Source of the DNA: Anaerolineae bacterium
GTDB lineage: Bacteria; Chloroflexota; Anaerolineae; Promineifilales; Promineifilaceae
Length of the DNA stretch: 64,000 nt
Assembly (NCBI GenBank): GCA_023382655.1
Contig: JAHDWK010000019.1
Location: forward strand, 1-64,000
Direction: 5' to 3'
The notes below the pieces were generated by a model. The model saw nothing but the letters and a program-made list of their open reading frames with translations. It searched no databases and was not told the origin of the DNA. Every line of letters starts with the position of its first letter. Position 1 is the first letter of the stretch. This document shows positions 42,176 through 51,736 of the stretch, one piece after another. Both the position numbers and the translations under genes were made by a program.

Positions 42176-43246
42176 TTACCAATTCTCCCACGGGTCCATC
42201 TCAAACAGCTTGAAGTAGATGTATTTGGTGATGATGCCCACAGAGACAATGACGGGCACAATCACCAACGCCGTCAGCACCCCGGCTAAAGCCAGCGAAG
42301 CAATGATGGCAATAAACACAATGGCCGGATGAATGTTCAGGCTGTTGCTCATCACCCGTGGCCGCAACCAGATATTTTCTACCATCTGTATCAGACTCAG
42401 CAGTGACAGTACCAGAATGGCAAACAGCAGATTAGAGGTGATAGGCAAGGTGGTGGAACCGGTGAAAAGGGCCACGGCCGTGGCAATAGCAATCACAATT
42501 GCCGGCCCCACCGATAGCAGCACATCAAACACCGCTGCCAGAATGCCAAATACCACCGCGCCGGGTAAGCCGATAATCAACGCGCCAACGGCCGTCAAAA
42601 ACCCCACAATCACCGACAACCGCAACTGCCCCTGGAGATAACGCCGCCAGACAAGCTGTATTTCTGCATACAGGCGACGGCCGTCGCCTTCATACCCCTC
42701 CGGCAGCCAACGGAAAAACCATTCACGCAGATTACTCCAATCCAGCAGCAAATAATAGGTTGTGACAATAACCACTAAAATCCAGCCAAGATTCGTCGTT
42801 GTCGCCTGAAATATCTGGAAGATCACATCTGCCTGGAGCAGGTCAGGCGCTGCTGCCGCCGATTCGGAAAACAACAGCGCCGGTTGAATCTGATAATTAA
42901 AAATAACCCAGGGACGATCCAGATACGCGGTTTGAATCTGGTCCAATATCGCCTGAAATTCTATCACCAGACTGGCGGTTTGTTCCGAAATCACCTGCAC
43001 CACCACAAACCCAATTAGCACAAAACCGGCTAATGACGCCAGATAAACCAGCAGTACCACCACAGATCGTCTCAACTTCATCCGTTCATGGGCAAATGAA
43101 ACCACCGGATTCAAGATGAAGGCCAACAGCGCCGAAACCGCCATCGGCCCCAGCAGCGCCCGCGACTGATAGAGCAACAAGGCCGAAATAATCAGCGCCA
43201 AAATTAAAACAAGATACCGGGTAGAACGACTCCAGGGTTTACTCAT
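42176..43246 (-). CDS. AI-2E/PerM-type transporter family membrane protein
   Basis: 356 residues with about seven to eight membrane helices: an N-terminal pair, a long central soluble segment (about 90-140), and the C-terminal helices LGWILVVIVTTYYLLLDW, IVGFLTAVGALIIGLPGAVVFGILAAVFDVLLSVGP and PAIVFIAIIASLALAGVLTALVIVPVIVS, typical of the AI-2E exporter family. The role in Chloroflexota is unknown. ATG at 43246 has weak ribosome site context. Confidence 0.88.
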   Translation of the reverse strand: MSKPWSRSTRYLVLILALIISALLLYQSRALLGPMAVSALLAFILNPVVSFAHERMKLRRSVVVLLVYLASLAGFVLIGFVVVQVISEQTASLVIEFQAILDQIQTAYLDRPWVIFNYQIQPALLFSESAAAAPDLLQADVIFQIFQATTTNLGWILVVIVTTYYLLLDWSNLREWFFRWLPEGYEGDGRRLYAEIQLVWRRYLQGQLRLSVIVGFLTAVGALIIGLPGAVVFGILAAVFDVLLSVGPAIVIAIATAVALFTGSTTLPITSNLLFAILVLSLLSLIQMVENIWLRPRVMSNSLNIHPAIVFIAIIASLALAGVLTALVIVPVIVSVGIITKYIYFKLFEMDPWENW

Positions 43247-43508
43247 ATCTCTTACAAGGACAACCTCCAAACCGTTTGGGCTAAATTTTATCTACTTCTT
43301 CTTTCCCAACAAACATGCCCCACCTAAAAGAGCAGGGCTGTTCAAAGACAGGTCTGTCCAAAAGGACAGGCAAAAAAACTGTCCTTTTTACGTGCCTGTC
43401 GCTGTCCCGTTGCCGGATGTGGGCAAACGGCCCCCTACGTTACTATCAGGTGGCAAAGGGTTTCGTTTTATTGTCAACGGAGTCTGTCCCGTTACTTCAT
43501 ATCATACG
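43247..43508. other. Intergenic region with hairpins
   Basis: Contains a CTGTCCAAAAGGACAG palindrome and AAAGGACAG / CTGTCCTTT hairpin (43361-43387) followed by a T-run, possibly a terminator for plus-strand transcription. No gene is seen. Confidence 0.4.
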
Positions 43509-43520
43509 AGGAGTTCACAT

Positions 43521-43616
43521 ATGAATGAGACATCCATAGTTGATTACATCACAAACACTTTTCCTGGAGTCGAAACCACCACCACAGGAGGGTTTCATGC
43601 AAATCGTACTAATTGA
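43521..43616 (+). pseudogene. Short DUF6194-like leader fragment
   Basis: 31 codons from an ATG behind GAGGAG. The sequence ETSIVDYITNTFPGVETTTT resembles the N-terminus of DUF6194 proteins, which are about 150 residues. It breaks off and overlaps the next gene by 20 bases, so it may act as a translated leader. The family match is tentative. Confidence 0.4.
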
Positions 43617-43911
43617 CACATTCGTTGTGCCAGAGGCATCTAAATCGGCATTTATTGAAAAAGCAAAGGAAAGTGCCAGCTTTCTGCGAACCCTTCCGGG
43701 ATTTATCGAAGGGTACATCTACGAGAAGAGTGACGGCGACAGCTCTCATAATATGGTGACGACCGCCGTCTGGCAGGATCAGGCGGCGTTTGAACATGCC
43801 AGGAATGCGGCTGCTGCGGAATTTCAGAGCCGGGGATTCAATCCCCAAGAGATCATGAGCAGCCTGAATGTCACTGTTCAGCGAGCCGTCTATCAGCGAT
43901 CACCCTATTAG
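43597..43911 (+). CDS. ABM-like dimeric alpha-beta barrel protein
   Basis: 104 residues. MQIVLIDTFVVPEASKSAFIEKAKESASFLRTLPGFIEGYIYEK, then VTTAVWQDQAAFEHARNAAAAEFQ gives the antibiotic-biosynthesis-monooxygenase pattern. ATG follows AGGAGG. It precedes the SDR by 27 bases and is likely co-transcribed with it. Confidence 0.82.
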   Translation: MQIVLIDTFVVPEASKSAFIEKAKESASFLRTLPGFIEGYIYEKSDGDSSHNMVTTAVWQDQAAFEHARNAAAAEFQSRGFNPQEIMSSLNVTVQRAVYQRSPY

Positions 43912-43938
43912 CGCAACGTGTGCATAAAGGAGTTTGTT

Positions 43939-44652
43939 ATGCTAGATCAGTTATATCCTACAGTATTGATTACTGGTGTCACGCGCGGGCTAGGATTGGC
44001 GCTGGCGCGGGTTTTGGCGCAGCGCGGCTGGCACCTGATTATCAACGGCCGTAACCAAGCCACCCTGCAAACCGTCCACCGGGAACTGAGCGCACATACG
44101 CAGGTCACGGCCGTGCCCGGCGACGTGACCGACAAGGCGCACCGGCAGGCATTGGCCGTGGCCGCCCAGGCCGCCGGTGGCCTGGATGCCGTCATCAACA
44201 ATGCCAGCTTTTTAGGCCCCAGCCCCCAGCCCAACCTGCTCGATTATCCCCTGGACGTTCTGGCACAGGTGTACCAGGTGAACGTCATGGCCCCGCTGGC
44301 CGTTTTGCAAGCCGTCCGCGCCCAACTGAAACCGGGGGCGCGCCTCATCAACGTTACCAGCGACGCGGCCGTGGAAGCGTACCCCGGCTGGGGTGGCTAC
44401 GGCAGCAGCAAGGCGGCGCTGGAACACCTCTCCGCCATCCTGGCCGAAGAAAACCCCCGGCTGCGTGTCTTCTGGGTAGACCCCGGCGACATGCAAACGC
44501 AGATGCACCAGGAAGCCTTCCCCGGCGAGGATATTTCCGACCGCCCCCTACCGGAAACGGCCGTACCCGCTTTTGTCACCCTTCTCGAAGGCGATTGGCC
44601 CAACGGCCGTTACCAGGCGCGGGAGTTGCTGACGGAGGTCGGTAATCGGTAA
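43939..44652 (+). CDS. Short-chain dehydrogenase/reductase
   Basis: 237 residues. TGVTRGLGLALARVL is the nucleotide-binding glycine motif, INNASFLG the structural NNAG, and YGSSKAALEH the catalytic Tyr-Lys. The catalytic Ser lies in the LINVTSDAA strand region. NADP preference is suggested by the NGRN segment. ATG follows AAGGAG. Its end (VGNR plus TAA) comes from repeat A. Substrate unknown. Confidence 0.9.
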   Translation: MLDQLYPTVLITGVTRGLGLALARVLAQRGWHLIINGRNQATLQTVHRELSAHTQVTAVPGDVTDKAHRQALAVAAQAAGGLDAVINNASFLGPSPQPNLLDYPLDVLAQVYQVNVMAPLAVLQAVRAQLKPGARLINVTSDAAVEAYPGWGGYGSSKAALEHLSAILAEENPRLRVFWVDPGDMQTQMHQEAFPGEDISDRPLPETAVPAFVTLLEGDWPNGRYQARELLTEVGNR

Positions 44653-44711
44653 CCGGTTATCGGTTATCGGTCGTTAGCGCACCGATTACCGATTACTGAT
44701 AACCGATTACC
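44640..44711. repeat. Dispersed repeat A copy overlapping the SDR gene end
   Basis: GGTAATCGGTAACCGGTTATCGG with the inverse CACCGATTACCGATTACTG. It forms the last codons and stop of the SDR gene and fills the gap to the QueA-family gene. Confidence 0.78.
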
Positions 44712-44723
44712 TGGTGTAAAACC

Positions 44724-45830
44724 ATGTTCGCCACCCTCCAATCCCCCCTCCCCACCCTGGAATTTGACCTGCCGCCGGAACTGGAAGCGGGGCAGCCGCC
44801 GGAAGCGCGTGGGCTGGCGCGGGACCAGGTGAAACTCATGGTCTCCCATTACCGGGATGACCGGATTTACCATACCCGCTTTGACCAGATTCCCCACTAC
44901 CTGCAAGCCGGGGATGTGGTCGTCATCAACACCAGCGGCACCATGAACGCCGCCCTGCACGTGCAGCGGGCCGATGGTACGCCGTTGGAACTGCACCTTT
45001 CTACCCGCCTGCCCGCCGACATCTGGAGCGTAGAACTACGACGGCCGTCCGGCCACAGCACCACACCCTTTTTCGACGGCCGTGCCGGGGAACAACTGGC
45101 CCTGCCCGGCGGCGGGCTGGTCACGCTGCTCACGCCACATAACCCGGCGCAACGCCTCACCTCCTCCTGGCACAACGTTTTTCTCACCAACCACCGCGTC
45201 CGGTTGTGGCTGGCTGTTTTGCAGCTGCCCCTGCCACTGGGCGACTATTTGCAGCAGTATGGTTTCCCCATCCGCTACAGTTATGTGACCGATGCCTGGC
45301 CGGTCAGCTATTACCAGACTGTCTATGCGAATGAGATTGGCAGCGCCGAAATGCCCTCCGCCGGGCGTGCCTTTACCCCGGAACTGATCACCCAACTGGT
45401 TGCCAAAGGGGTACAGGTGGTGCCGCTCATATTGCACACCGGCGTCGCCAGCCCGGAAGAACACGAACGGCCGTATGAGGAGTATTATCGTGTGCCGGCG
45501 GTGACAGCCACGGCCGTGAACCAGGCCAGGCAGCAAGGCAAACGCATCATCGCCGTGGGCACCACCGTCATCCGCGCCCTGGAAAGCGTCACCGACGAGC
45601 AGGCCGTCACCCACGCAGGCACGGGCTGGACCGATGTGGTCATCACGCCACAGCGCGGCATCCGCGCCGTCAACGGGCTGCTCACCGGCCTGCATGAACC
45701 AGAAGCGACCCATCTGGCGATGCTGGAAACGTTGTGCGGCCGTGCCCACTTGCACCACACTTACCAACAGGCGCTCGCCCACCACTACCTCTGGCATGAA
45801 TTTGGCGATTTGCATTTGATTCTGCCGTAG
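44724..45830 (+). CDS. QueA-family S-adenosylmethionine:tRNA ribosyltransferase-isomerase
   Basis: 368 residues. The QueA fold is visible: VVVINTSGTMNAAL, YYQTVYANEIGSAEMPSAGRAFT (QueA proteins usually have GS-x-A-A-P-T-A-G-L-H-F), VPLILHTGVAS, RIIAVGTTVIRALES and the C-terminal LLTGLHEPEATHLAML. The match is divergent at several core positions, so it may be a paralogue rather than the queuosine enzyme. No recognised ribosome site. The stop is inside a hairpin. Confidence 0.8.
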   Translation: MFATLQSPLPTLEFDLPPELEAGQPPEARGLARDQVKLMVSHYRDDRIYHTRFDQIPHYLQAGDVVVINTSGTMNAALHVQRADGTPLELHLSTRLPADIWSVELRRPSGHSTTPFFDGRAGEQLALPGGGLVTLLTPHNPAQRLTSSWHNVFLTNHRVRLWLAVLQLPLPLGDYLQQYGFPIRYSYVTDAWPVSYYQTVYANEIGSAEMPSAGRAFTPELITQLVAKGVQVVPLILHTGVASPEEHERPYEEYYRVPAVTATAVNQARQQGKRIIAVGTTVIRALESVTDEQAVTHAGTGWTDVVITPQRGIRAVNGLLTGLHEPEATHLAMLETLCGRAHLHHTYQQALAHHYLWHEFGDLHLILP

Positions 45831-45855
45831 GGGCAACCCTTGTGGTTGCCCCTAC
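45827..45855. repeat. 12-base-arm hairpin overlapping the QueA-family stop codon
   Basis: GTAGGGGCAACC-CTTGT-GGTTGCCCCTAC; the first arm contains the TAG of the upstream gene. Arms shared with the copy at 31960. Confidence 0.8.
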
Positions 45856-45940
45856 ACCCCCCTTTGCCCAAACCCCCATTCTGTGCTAAAAAACGGCATA
45901 CTTTTTTGTCCTTTCAGGTTGTTGAGCTTCCCACAAAACC

Positions 45941-47368
45941 ATGCACGAGATACAAAAATCCGGCCAATTGTTTACCAGGTATGAAACACCGGTAACGGTG
46001 GCTGATACCCTGAGGCTGCTGGCACAATACGGCCGTGCCGCCCGCCTCATTGCCGGTGGGACTGACCTGTTATTGGAACTGGCCCGCCGCCAACGTCCCG
46101 GTGTGGAGATACTCATTGACGTCAGCCGCATTCCCGGTCTGAACGAAATCAAACTGGACGCTGATGGCCTCATTCACCTGGGGCCACTGGTAACACATAA
46201 CCAGGTAGTGGCCTCGCCGCTGCTGGTGGCACGGGCGCTGCCGCTGGCGCAGGCCTGCCTGGAAATTGGCTCACCCCAACTGCGCAACCGGGCCACCGTC
46301 GCCGGCAATCTCGTCACCGCCAGCCCCGCCAACGATACCATTTCCGCGCTCATGGCATTGGGGGCACAAGTGACGTTGGCCTCCACAAACAGCCAGCGCA
46401 CCATCCCGCTCCATGCGTTTTACACCGGCGTACGGCGCACGGTGATGCAGTCGGAGGAGATGCTCATTGATATTTCCTTCCCCGCACTGGCGGCCGATCA
46501 ACGCGGCATTTTTGTCAAGTTGGGGCTGCGCCGAGCACAAGCTATTTCGGTGGTGCATCTGGCGATTGTGCTGCGGCTGGCGGGGGATGTGGTTACGGCC
46601 GTGACCATCGCCCAGGGCAGCGTCGCTCCCACCGTCATCACCAGCCCGGCTGCCGAAGCATATCTGACCGGCAAATCGTTGACCGATGAAACCATTGCCG
46701 AAACCGCCCGCTTAACGGCGGCCATTCCCACACCCATTGATGATATTCGCGGCACGGCCGTGTACCGCAGCGAAATGATCACCGTGATGGTGCGACGGGC
46801 GCTGGCGACGCTACATGAGGGGCAGGAACACAGTCAATGGCCCGAACAACCGGTCATGCTGGCCGCCGACGTAACGCCCACTCACCTGCCAACGGCCGTG
46901 AGCCATGATGAACAGACGCTCATTGAGGCAACGGTGAACGGCCGTCCACTGCGCGCACCAGGCTTAAACAAGACCCTCCTCCACTGGCTGCGCGATGAAG
47001 CGGGCCTAACCGGCTCAAAAGAAGGGTGCGCCGAAGGCGAATGTGGCGCGTGTACAGTGTATCTGGATGGGACGGCCGTGATGTCATGCCTGGTACCGGC
47101 GGCGCGGGCACATGGCACGCACATCGTCACCATCGAAGGGCTGGCTGAAAACGAGCAACTCCACCCCTTACAACAGGCGTTTATTGAAACCGGCGCGGTG
47201 CAGTGTGGCTACTGCATCCCCGGCTTCATCATGTCCGGCGCTAAACTCCTGGAAGAAATTCCCCAGCCCACCCACGCCCAAATTCAGCAAGCCTTCAGCG
47301 GCAACCTCTGTCGCTGCACCGGCTATTACAAAATAATTGAGGCTGTCGAAAAGACAGCCTCCCTATAA
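45941..47368 (+). CDS. Fused FAD-binding/2Fe-2S subunit of a molybdenum hydroxylase
   Basis: 475 residues joining CoxM (about 1-290: [49 protein letters not shown]) and CoxS (about 320-475: [49 protein letters not shown]) in one chain. It pairs with the large subunit that starts 3 bases later. This arrangement is like xanthine dehydrogenases of the purine catabolic clusters. ATG at 45941 lies behind a non-standard ribosome site. Confidence 0.93.
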   Translation: MHEIQKSGQLFTRYETPVTVADTLRLLAQYGRAARLIAGGTDLLLELARRQRPGVEILIDVSRIPGLNEIKLDADGLIHLGPLVTHNQVVASPLLVARALPLAQACLEIGSPQLRNRATVAGNLVTASPANDTISALMALGAQVTLASTNSQRTIPLHAFYTGVRRTVMQSEEMLIDISFPALAADQRGIFVKLGLRRAQAISVVHLAIVLRLAGDVVTAVTIAQGSVAPTVITSPAAEAYLTGKSLTDETIAETARLTAAIPTPIDDIRGTAVYRSEMITVMVRRALATLHEGQEHSQWPEQPVMLAADVTPTHLPTAVSHDEQTLIEATVNGRPLRAPGLNKTLLHWLRDEAGLTGSKEGCAEGECGACTVYLDGTAVMSCLVPAARAHGTHIVTIEGLAENEQLHPLQQAFIETGAVQCGYCIPGFIMSGAKLLEEIPQPTHAQIQQAFSGNLCRCTGYYKIIEAVEKTASL

Positions 47369-47370
47369 CT

Positions 47371-49692
47371 ATGAGCATAGGAACATCACCCTATCGTGTG
47401 GATGCGCCGGGTAAAGTGACCGGGGCGGCTTTGTTTCCGGGGGATTTGACGCGGGAACGGCTGCTGCACGCCAAAGTGCTGTTTAGCAACCAGCCCCATG
47501 CCCGCATGGTGCGCATGGATACGGCCGCAGCCGCGGCTGTGCCCGGCGTCATTGCCATCTTCACGGCCGTTGATGTGCCGGTGAATGAGTATGGGCTGAC
47601 GATGTTTGACCAGCCGGTGCTGGTGGGCGTCAATGCCAGTGGCGAACCCGAAGCGGCTTCGGGCCGCAGCCCCGTCCCCTCTGATGTCAGCCGGTGGGAA
47701 GGGGATCAGGTGGGGATCATTGTGGCGGAGACGGAAGCGGCGGCGGCCGAGGCGCGGGAGCGGATCGAGATTGAGTGGGAACAGTTACCGCTGCTGCCGG
47801 ATATAGACACGGCCGTGCGCGATGAACTTCTGCTCCACCCCGAACACCCCGCCCAGAGCAACATTTACCATCACTACAAAATCCGCAAAGGGGATATGGC
47901 TGCCGGTTGGGCCGCCGCCGACACAATCGTCGAGGGTGAATACCACCTGCCCAACCAGGAACACGCCTATTTGCAGCCGGAAGCGGCCTTGAGCTATGTG
48001 GACGAGCAGGGGCGGGTGACAGTGGAAATTGCCGGGCAGTGGACGCATGAAGACCAGGCGCAAATTGCCCATGCGCTGGATTTGCCGCCAGAGCAGGTGC
48101 GCATCATTTACCCGGCCATTGGCGGGGCGTTTGGTGGGCGGGAAGATATGTCGTTACAAATTGTGATGGCGCTGGCCACATGGAAATTGCACCAACGCGG
48201 TGAAACACGCCCCATTCGCTGCGTCTGGAGCCGGGAAGAGAGTATTATCGGCCACCACAAACGGCATAGAGGCCGGGCCAAAACACGGTGGGGGGCCACA
48301 AAAGAGGGGAAGATTACGGCCGTAGAAGCCGAAGTGTATATGGATGCCGGCGCCTACAATTACACTACCAACAAAGTGATGGGCAACTTTCACCTGACGG
48401 TCGGTGGGCCGTATGAAATTCCCAACGCGCATATTGACAGCTACGCCGTCTATACCAACAGCGTACCCGGCGGCGCGTTTCGCGGCTTTGGTGCGCCGCA
48501 GGGCTGTTTTGTGGCCGAGTCGCAGATGAACAAACTGGCCGAGGCGCTGGGCATGGACCCGGTGGAACTGCGCCTGAAAAATTGCTACCGCGAAAACAGC
48601 ATTGGCATCACCCAAACCCCCCTACCCGCCGGTGTCAGCCTGCCACAGGTGATTAAGGCGTGTGCGGCGAAAGCGGGATGGCAGGTAGCAGAGCCTGCCC
48701 TGAGGTCGCCGAAGGGTGGCAAGTTGCAGGTGGCAGGTGAAGAATCTCCCAATCTCGCGGTGTCCTCACCGCCAATCTCCCAATCTCCTTTTCAATCCCT
48801 CCCCCCAAACCCCGCCACCCTCCGCTTTGGCCGGGGCTTCGCCTGCGCTTATAAAAACATCGGCTACTCCTTTGGTTTCCCGGAGCGGTGTGAGGCGACG
48901 ATTGAACTATATGGCGCGGGCAGCGTGGAGCGGGTGGTGCTGAAACATTCGGCGGCGGAGGTGGGGCAAGGCACACACACGGCGTTGCGACAGATGGCGG
49001 CGACGGCCGTGGGCGTGCCGCTGGAAATGGTGGAACTGGTGATGTCGGACACGGCCGTGACCCCTGATTCCGGCTCCGTTTCCGCTTCGCGCATGACGTG
49101 GATGGCCGGGAACGCCATTCAACTGGCCGCCGAGGCCGCCAAACAAGAGTGGACAGATGAAGACCGCCCGGCCATCGGCCATGCCCGGTTCACGCCGCCG
49201 GCCACCGAACCATTAAACCCGGAAACCGGCCATTCTACGCCCAACTTTGCTTATGGCTACGTGGCCGAATGTGTGGATTTGGCGGTAGATATTGAAACGG
49301 GACACATCCACCTGCTGCGGGTGGTGTGCGCCGATGACGTGGGCAAGGCGATCAACCCTCGGCTGATTGAGGGGCAAATTGAAGGCGGGGTGGTACAGGC
49401 GTTGGGCTATGCGGTGACGGAGGAGTTGGTAGTAAAGGACGGCCGTACCCTCAACCCCCGCTTCAGCACCTACCTTATCCCCGGCGTCTGCGACATTCCG
49501 GATCAGGTAGACTCCGTTATTTTGGAAATCCCCGACCCGCGTGGGCCGTGGGGCGCGCGCGGCATGGCCGAAATGCCCTTTATCCCCCTGGCCCCGGCCA
49601 TCGCCGCGGCCCTGCACGACGCTACCGGCGTCTGGTTCAACGAAATCCCGCTGACGCCGGGCAAGGTGGCGGCCAAACTGCGTGAAGCGTGA
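47371..49692 (+). CDS. Molybdopterin-binding large subunit (xanthine dehydrogenase type)
   Basis: 773 residues. Opens with VDAPGKVTGAALFPGD and has the MoCo-binding segments QEHAYLQPEAAL, GGAFGGREDMSLQ, VPGGAFRGFGAPQG, GQGTHTALRQMAA and the catalytic-Glu region GPWGARGMAEMPFIPLAPAI (E of the GxxE motif). The residues around 437-486 are replaced by a stretch of translated repeat D sequence (ESPNLAVSSPPISQSPF), still in frame. It starts 3 bases after the fused subunit gene. Stop codon comes from repeat sequence. Confidence 0.93.
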   Translation: MSIGTSPYRVDAPGKVTGAALFPGDLTRERLLHAKVLFSNQPHARMVRMDTAAAAAVPGVIAIFTAVDVPVNEYGLTMFDQPVLVGVNASGEPEAASGRSPVPSDVSRWEGDQVGIIVAETEAAAAEARERIEIEWEQLPLLPDIDTAVRDELLLHPEHPAQSNIYHHYKIRKGDMAAGWAAADTIVEGEYHLPNQEHAYLQPEAALSYVDEQGRVTVEIAGQWTHEDQAQIAHALDLPPEQVRIIYPAIGGAFGGREDMSLQIVMALATWKLHQRGETRPIRCVWSREESIIGHHKRHRGRAKTRWGATKEGKITAVEAEVYMDAGAYNYTTNKVMGNFHLTVGGPYEIPNAHIDSYAVYTNSVPGGAFRGFGAPQGCFVAESQMNKLAEALGMDPVELRLKNCYRENSIGITQTPLPAGVSLPQVIKACAAKAGWQVAEPALRSPKGGKLQVAGEESPNLAVSSPPISQSPFQSLPPNPATLRFGRGFACAYKNIGYSFGFPERCEATIELYGAGSVERVVLKHSAAEVGQGTHTALRQMAATAVGVPLEMVELVMSDTAVTPDSGSVSASRMTWMAGNAIQLAAEAAKQEWTDEDRPAIGHARFTPPATEPLNPETGHSTPNFAYGYVAECVDLAVDIETGHIHLLRVVCADDVGKAINPRLIEGQIEGGVVQALGYAVTEELVVKDGRTLNPRFSTYLIPGVCDIPDQVDSVILEIPDPRGPWGARGMAEMPFIPLAPAIAAALHDATGVWFNEIPLTPGKVAAKLREA
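48683..48828. repeat. Repeat-derived insertion inside the large-subunit gene
   Basis: About 146 bases with repeat C and D words (GTTGCAGGTGGCAGG, AATCTCCCAATCTC, GCCAATCTCCCAATCTCC) are read as residues about 437-486. The surrounding protein is conserved on both sides. Boundaries are approximate. Confidence 0.65.
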
Positions 49693-49726
49693 TGCGTGAT
49701 GCGTGACGGGTCACGCATCGCGCATC
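49691..49726. repeat. Imperfect 17-base inverted repeat after the large subunit
   Basis: GATGCGTGATGCGTGAC pairs with GTCACGCATCGCGCATC with one mismatch. GCGTGA units at the left edge supply the last codon and TGA stop of the large subunit gene. Confidence 0.7.
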
Positions 49727-49758
49727 AGACCAATCCTAAACTTCCAAAGGTAATCAAC

Positions 49759-50973
49759 ATGGAACACATCATCCAACAACTAAGTGAGAAAGTAACTACT
49801 GCGGAAGAGGATATTCTGCGCTTTTTCCGCGAGATTGTGGCGATTCCGAGCATGAACAGTGATATTGAAGCCGTCGGCCGACGCATTGGCGAAGAGATGA
49901 CAAAGCTGGGTTATGACGCGGTGTACGTGGATAAATATGGTTCTATTGTGGGCAGGATTGGTAACGGCCGTAGAATCCTGCTCTACGATACGCACATAGA
50001 CACCGTCGGCATTGGCGACCCGGCGCAATGGGAATGGGACCCGTTCATCGGCAAAGTGGAAGATGGCCTGTTGTACGCTCGCGGGGCGCTGGACGAGAAA
50101 AACAGCACCCCCGGCATGGTCTACGGCCTGGCTTTTGCCCGCGATCTGGGACTATTAGACGGCTTCACCTGTTACGTCCTGGGCAACATTGAAGAGTGGT
50201 GCGATGGCGTGGGCTGTGCCGCTTTCCACGATTGGGAAGGGGTACATCCCGACTTTGTGGTTATTGGCGAACCGACCAACATGAAGGTGTATCGCGGCCA
50301 CAAGGGGCGCTACGAACTGGAAGTGACCGGCAAAGGCAAAAGCGCCCACGCCGCCAGCAATTACATGGGCGATAACGCCGTTTACAAGATGCTGCCGGTG
50401 ATTGAGGCCATTTCCCGGTTGGAAGAAACATTCACACCGGATGAATTTCTGGGGATCGGCCGTATCACCGTCACCAAAGTCAGCAGCGTCAGCCCCAGCA
50501 ACAACGCCGTGCCCGACGAATGTACCATCTTCATTGACCGCCGCATCACCTTTGGCGAAACAAAGGAACTGGTGCGCGCCCAAATCGAAGCTATTATTCC
50601 CGCTGCCACCAGGAAAGATTTTGAGATTCGCGGCCTCACCTATACGGAGCCGAGCCATACCGGGGCGGTTTATGAATATGAGCAATACTTCCCGTCCTGG
50701 GCATTTCCCGAAGATCATCCGCTGGTCACGGCCGGCCGGGAAACGATGCGCGCGCTCTGGCCAGATACCAATGATTTTCACGGACAGGGCAAATGGGACT
50801 TCTCCACCAACGGCAACTACTGGGCGGGCAAATTGGGTATCCCTTGCATCGGCTTTGGCCCCGGCAATGAAATCTACGCCCATGCGGTCAATGAGCATGT
50901 GCCTCTAGCTGATGTGGTGGAGGCAACGAAGTTTTATGGGTTACTGCCCTTGATGTTGAGAGGCGTTATCTGA
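49759..50973 (+). CDS. ygeY: YgeY-like M20 family metallohydrolase
   Basis: 404 residues. M20 peptidase fold: YDTHIDTVGIG (zinc His and Asp), ALDEKNSTPGM with the bridging Asp, GNIEEWCDGVG with the catalytic Glu (EE), VIGEPTN, and CIGFGPGNEIYAHAVNEHV with the C-terminal zinc His. The full pattern matches YgeY of the selenium/xanthine cluster. ATG at 49759 follows AAAGG. It cleaves a dipeptide- or N-carbamoyl-type substrate. Contains no ACGGCCGT after its first 210 bases except a related form. Confidence 0.88.
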   Translation: MEHIIQQLSEKVTTAEEDILRFFREIVAIPSMNSDIEAVGRRIGEEMTKLGYDAVYVDKYGSIVGRIGNGRRILLYDTHIDTVGIGDPAQWEWDPFIGKVEDGLLYARGALDEKNSTPGMVYGLAFARDLGLLDGFTCYVLGNIEEWCDGVGCAAFHDWEGVHPDFVVIGEPTNMKVYRGHKGRYELEVTGKGKSAHAASNYMGDNAVYKMLPVIEAISRLEETFTPDEFLGIGRITVTKVSSVSPSNNAVPDECTIFIDRRITFGETKELVRAQIEAIIPAATRKDFEIRGLTYTEPSHTGAVYEYEQYFPSWAFPEDHPLVTAGRETMRALWPDTNDFHGQGKWDFSTNGNYWAGKLGIPCIGFGPGNEIYAHAVNEHVPLADVVEATKFYGLLPLMLRGVI

Positions 50974-51013
50974 CGCGCAGCCACCGAATGGAATTCGGCG
51001 TCTGACATGCACA

Positions 51014-51031
51014 AACGCGCTCAAGCGCGTT
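51014..51031. repeat. 18-base hairpin repeat
   Basis: AACGCGCT-CA-AGCGCGTT, 8-base arms and 2-base loop, the same architecture as 17263, 17293 and 54709. Confidence 0.7.
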
Positions 51032-51075
51032 TTGATGAGTATTGTGGAAAAATGCGTATCAAATCTGGAGATGGA

Positions 51076-51687
51076 TCAGGGTAATAATTCATGGACAGGT
51101 AATGCAGCTACTTCTTCCCCGTCTAAAACAACAGGCACTGTATCACTCTCTCGATAGGTGATCATGTGATGATAGGTGGGATGGGCTGTGGGGCCAGAAG
51201 GCTGTGTGTACACCTCAATCTGGCGTTCTGGCAGGTTAACAATCCAATAGACTTGAATACCGGCGCGGGCATAAATTCGCTTTTCCCAATTTTGATCCTG
51301 GTTGATGGTGCTATCGGCCACTTCCACGATCAAGGCAACTTCTTCCGGCATCGGGTGGCGCTGAATAAAATCACGGCGTTTACCTTTTACCACCAGCACA
51401 GCTGGCTCTGGTTCACTGTCTGACATGGTAACAGGCTGTTGTAAACTAACAAAAAAATATCAGGAATGATTGCTGTGATGGCTTCTCGAATCGTCTCGGT
51501 AACAAAGGTGTGGGGGGGGGTTAATAGTCATTTTTTCTACCAGATACCCTTCCAGGAGTTCAAGGCGGTCATCTTCGGTAAGTAAACCGGCTGCTATCAT
51601 CTCATGGTAGCGTTCGACGCTGATCTGCCATAATTGTGGCTGGGCCTGGATTACTTCGTTGGTTGAGGGATTTAGAAGTAAAGTCAT
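51076..51687 (-). pseudogene. Uma2/DUF820 nuclease-fold protein, broken by two homopolymer frameshifts
   Basis: The N-terminal part (TLLLNPSTNEVIQ, ISVERYHEMIAAGLLTEDDRLELLEGYLVEKM) and C-terminal part (SDSEPEPAVLVVKGKRRDF, VALIVEVADST, YARAGIQVYWIVNLPERQIEVY) are typical for Uma2 restriction-endonuclease-like proteins, but in different frames. Removing one C from the C9 run (51512-51520, minus strand) gives INPPHTFVTETIREAITAIIPDIF, and adding one T at the T7 run (about 51452) restores SLQQPVTMSDSEPEP. Either a recent pseudogene, phase variation or assembly errors. Confidence 0.82.
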
Positions 51688-51736
51688 TTCTCTATTCCAA
51701 AGAATACAAATCATCAATCCTGGCGCTGATTATAAC

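Noticed and set aside
43360-43390. Certain terminator in the gap after the AI-2E transporter
   Set aside because: The hairpin and T-run are on the plus strand, where no gene ends. I kept it only as part of the gap description.
45941-49692. Selenocysteine codon in the hydroxylase
   Set aside because: Reading frames have no in-frame TGA before the stop and no SECIS-like hairpin was seen. YgeW-type clusters are only associated with selenium metabolism.
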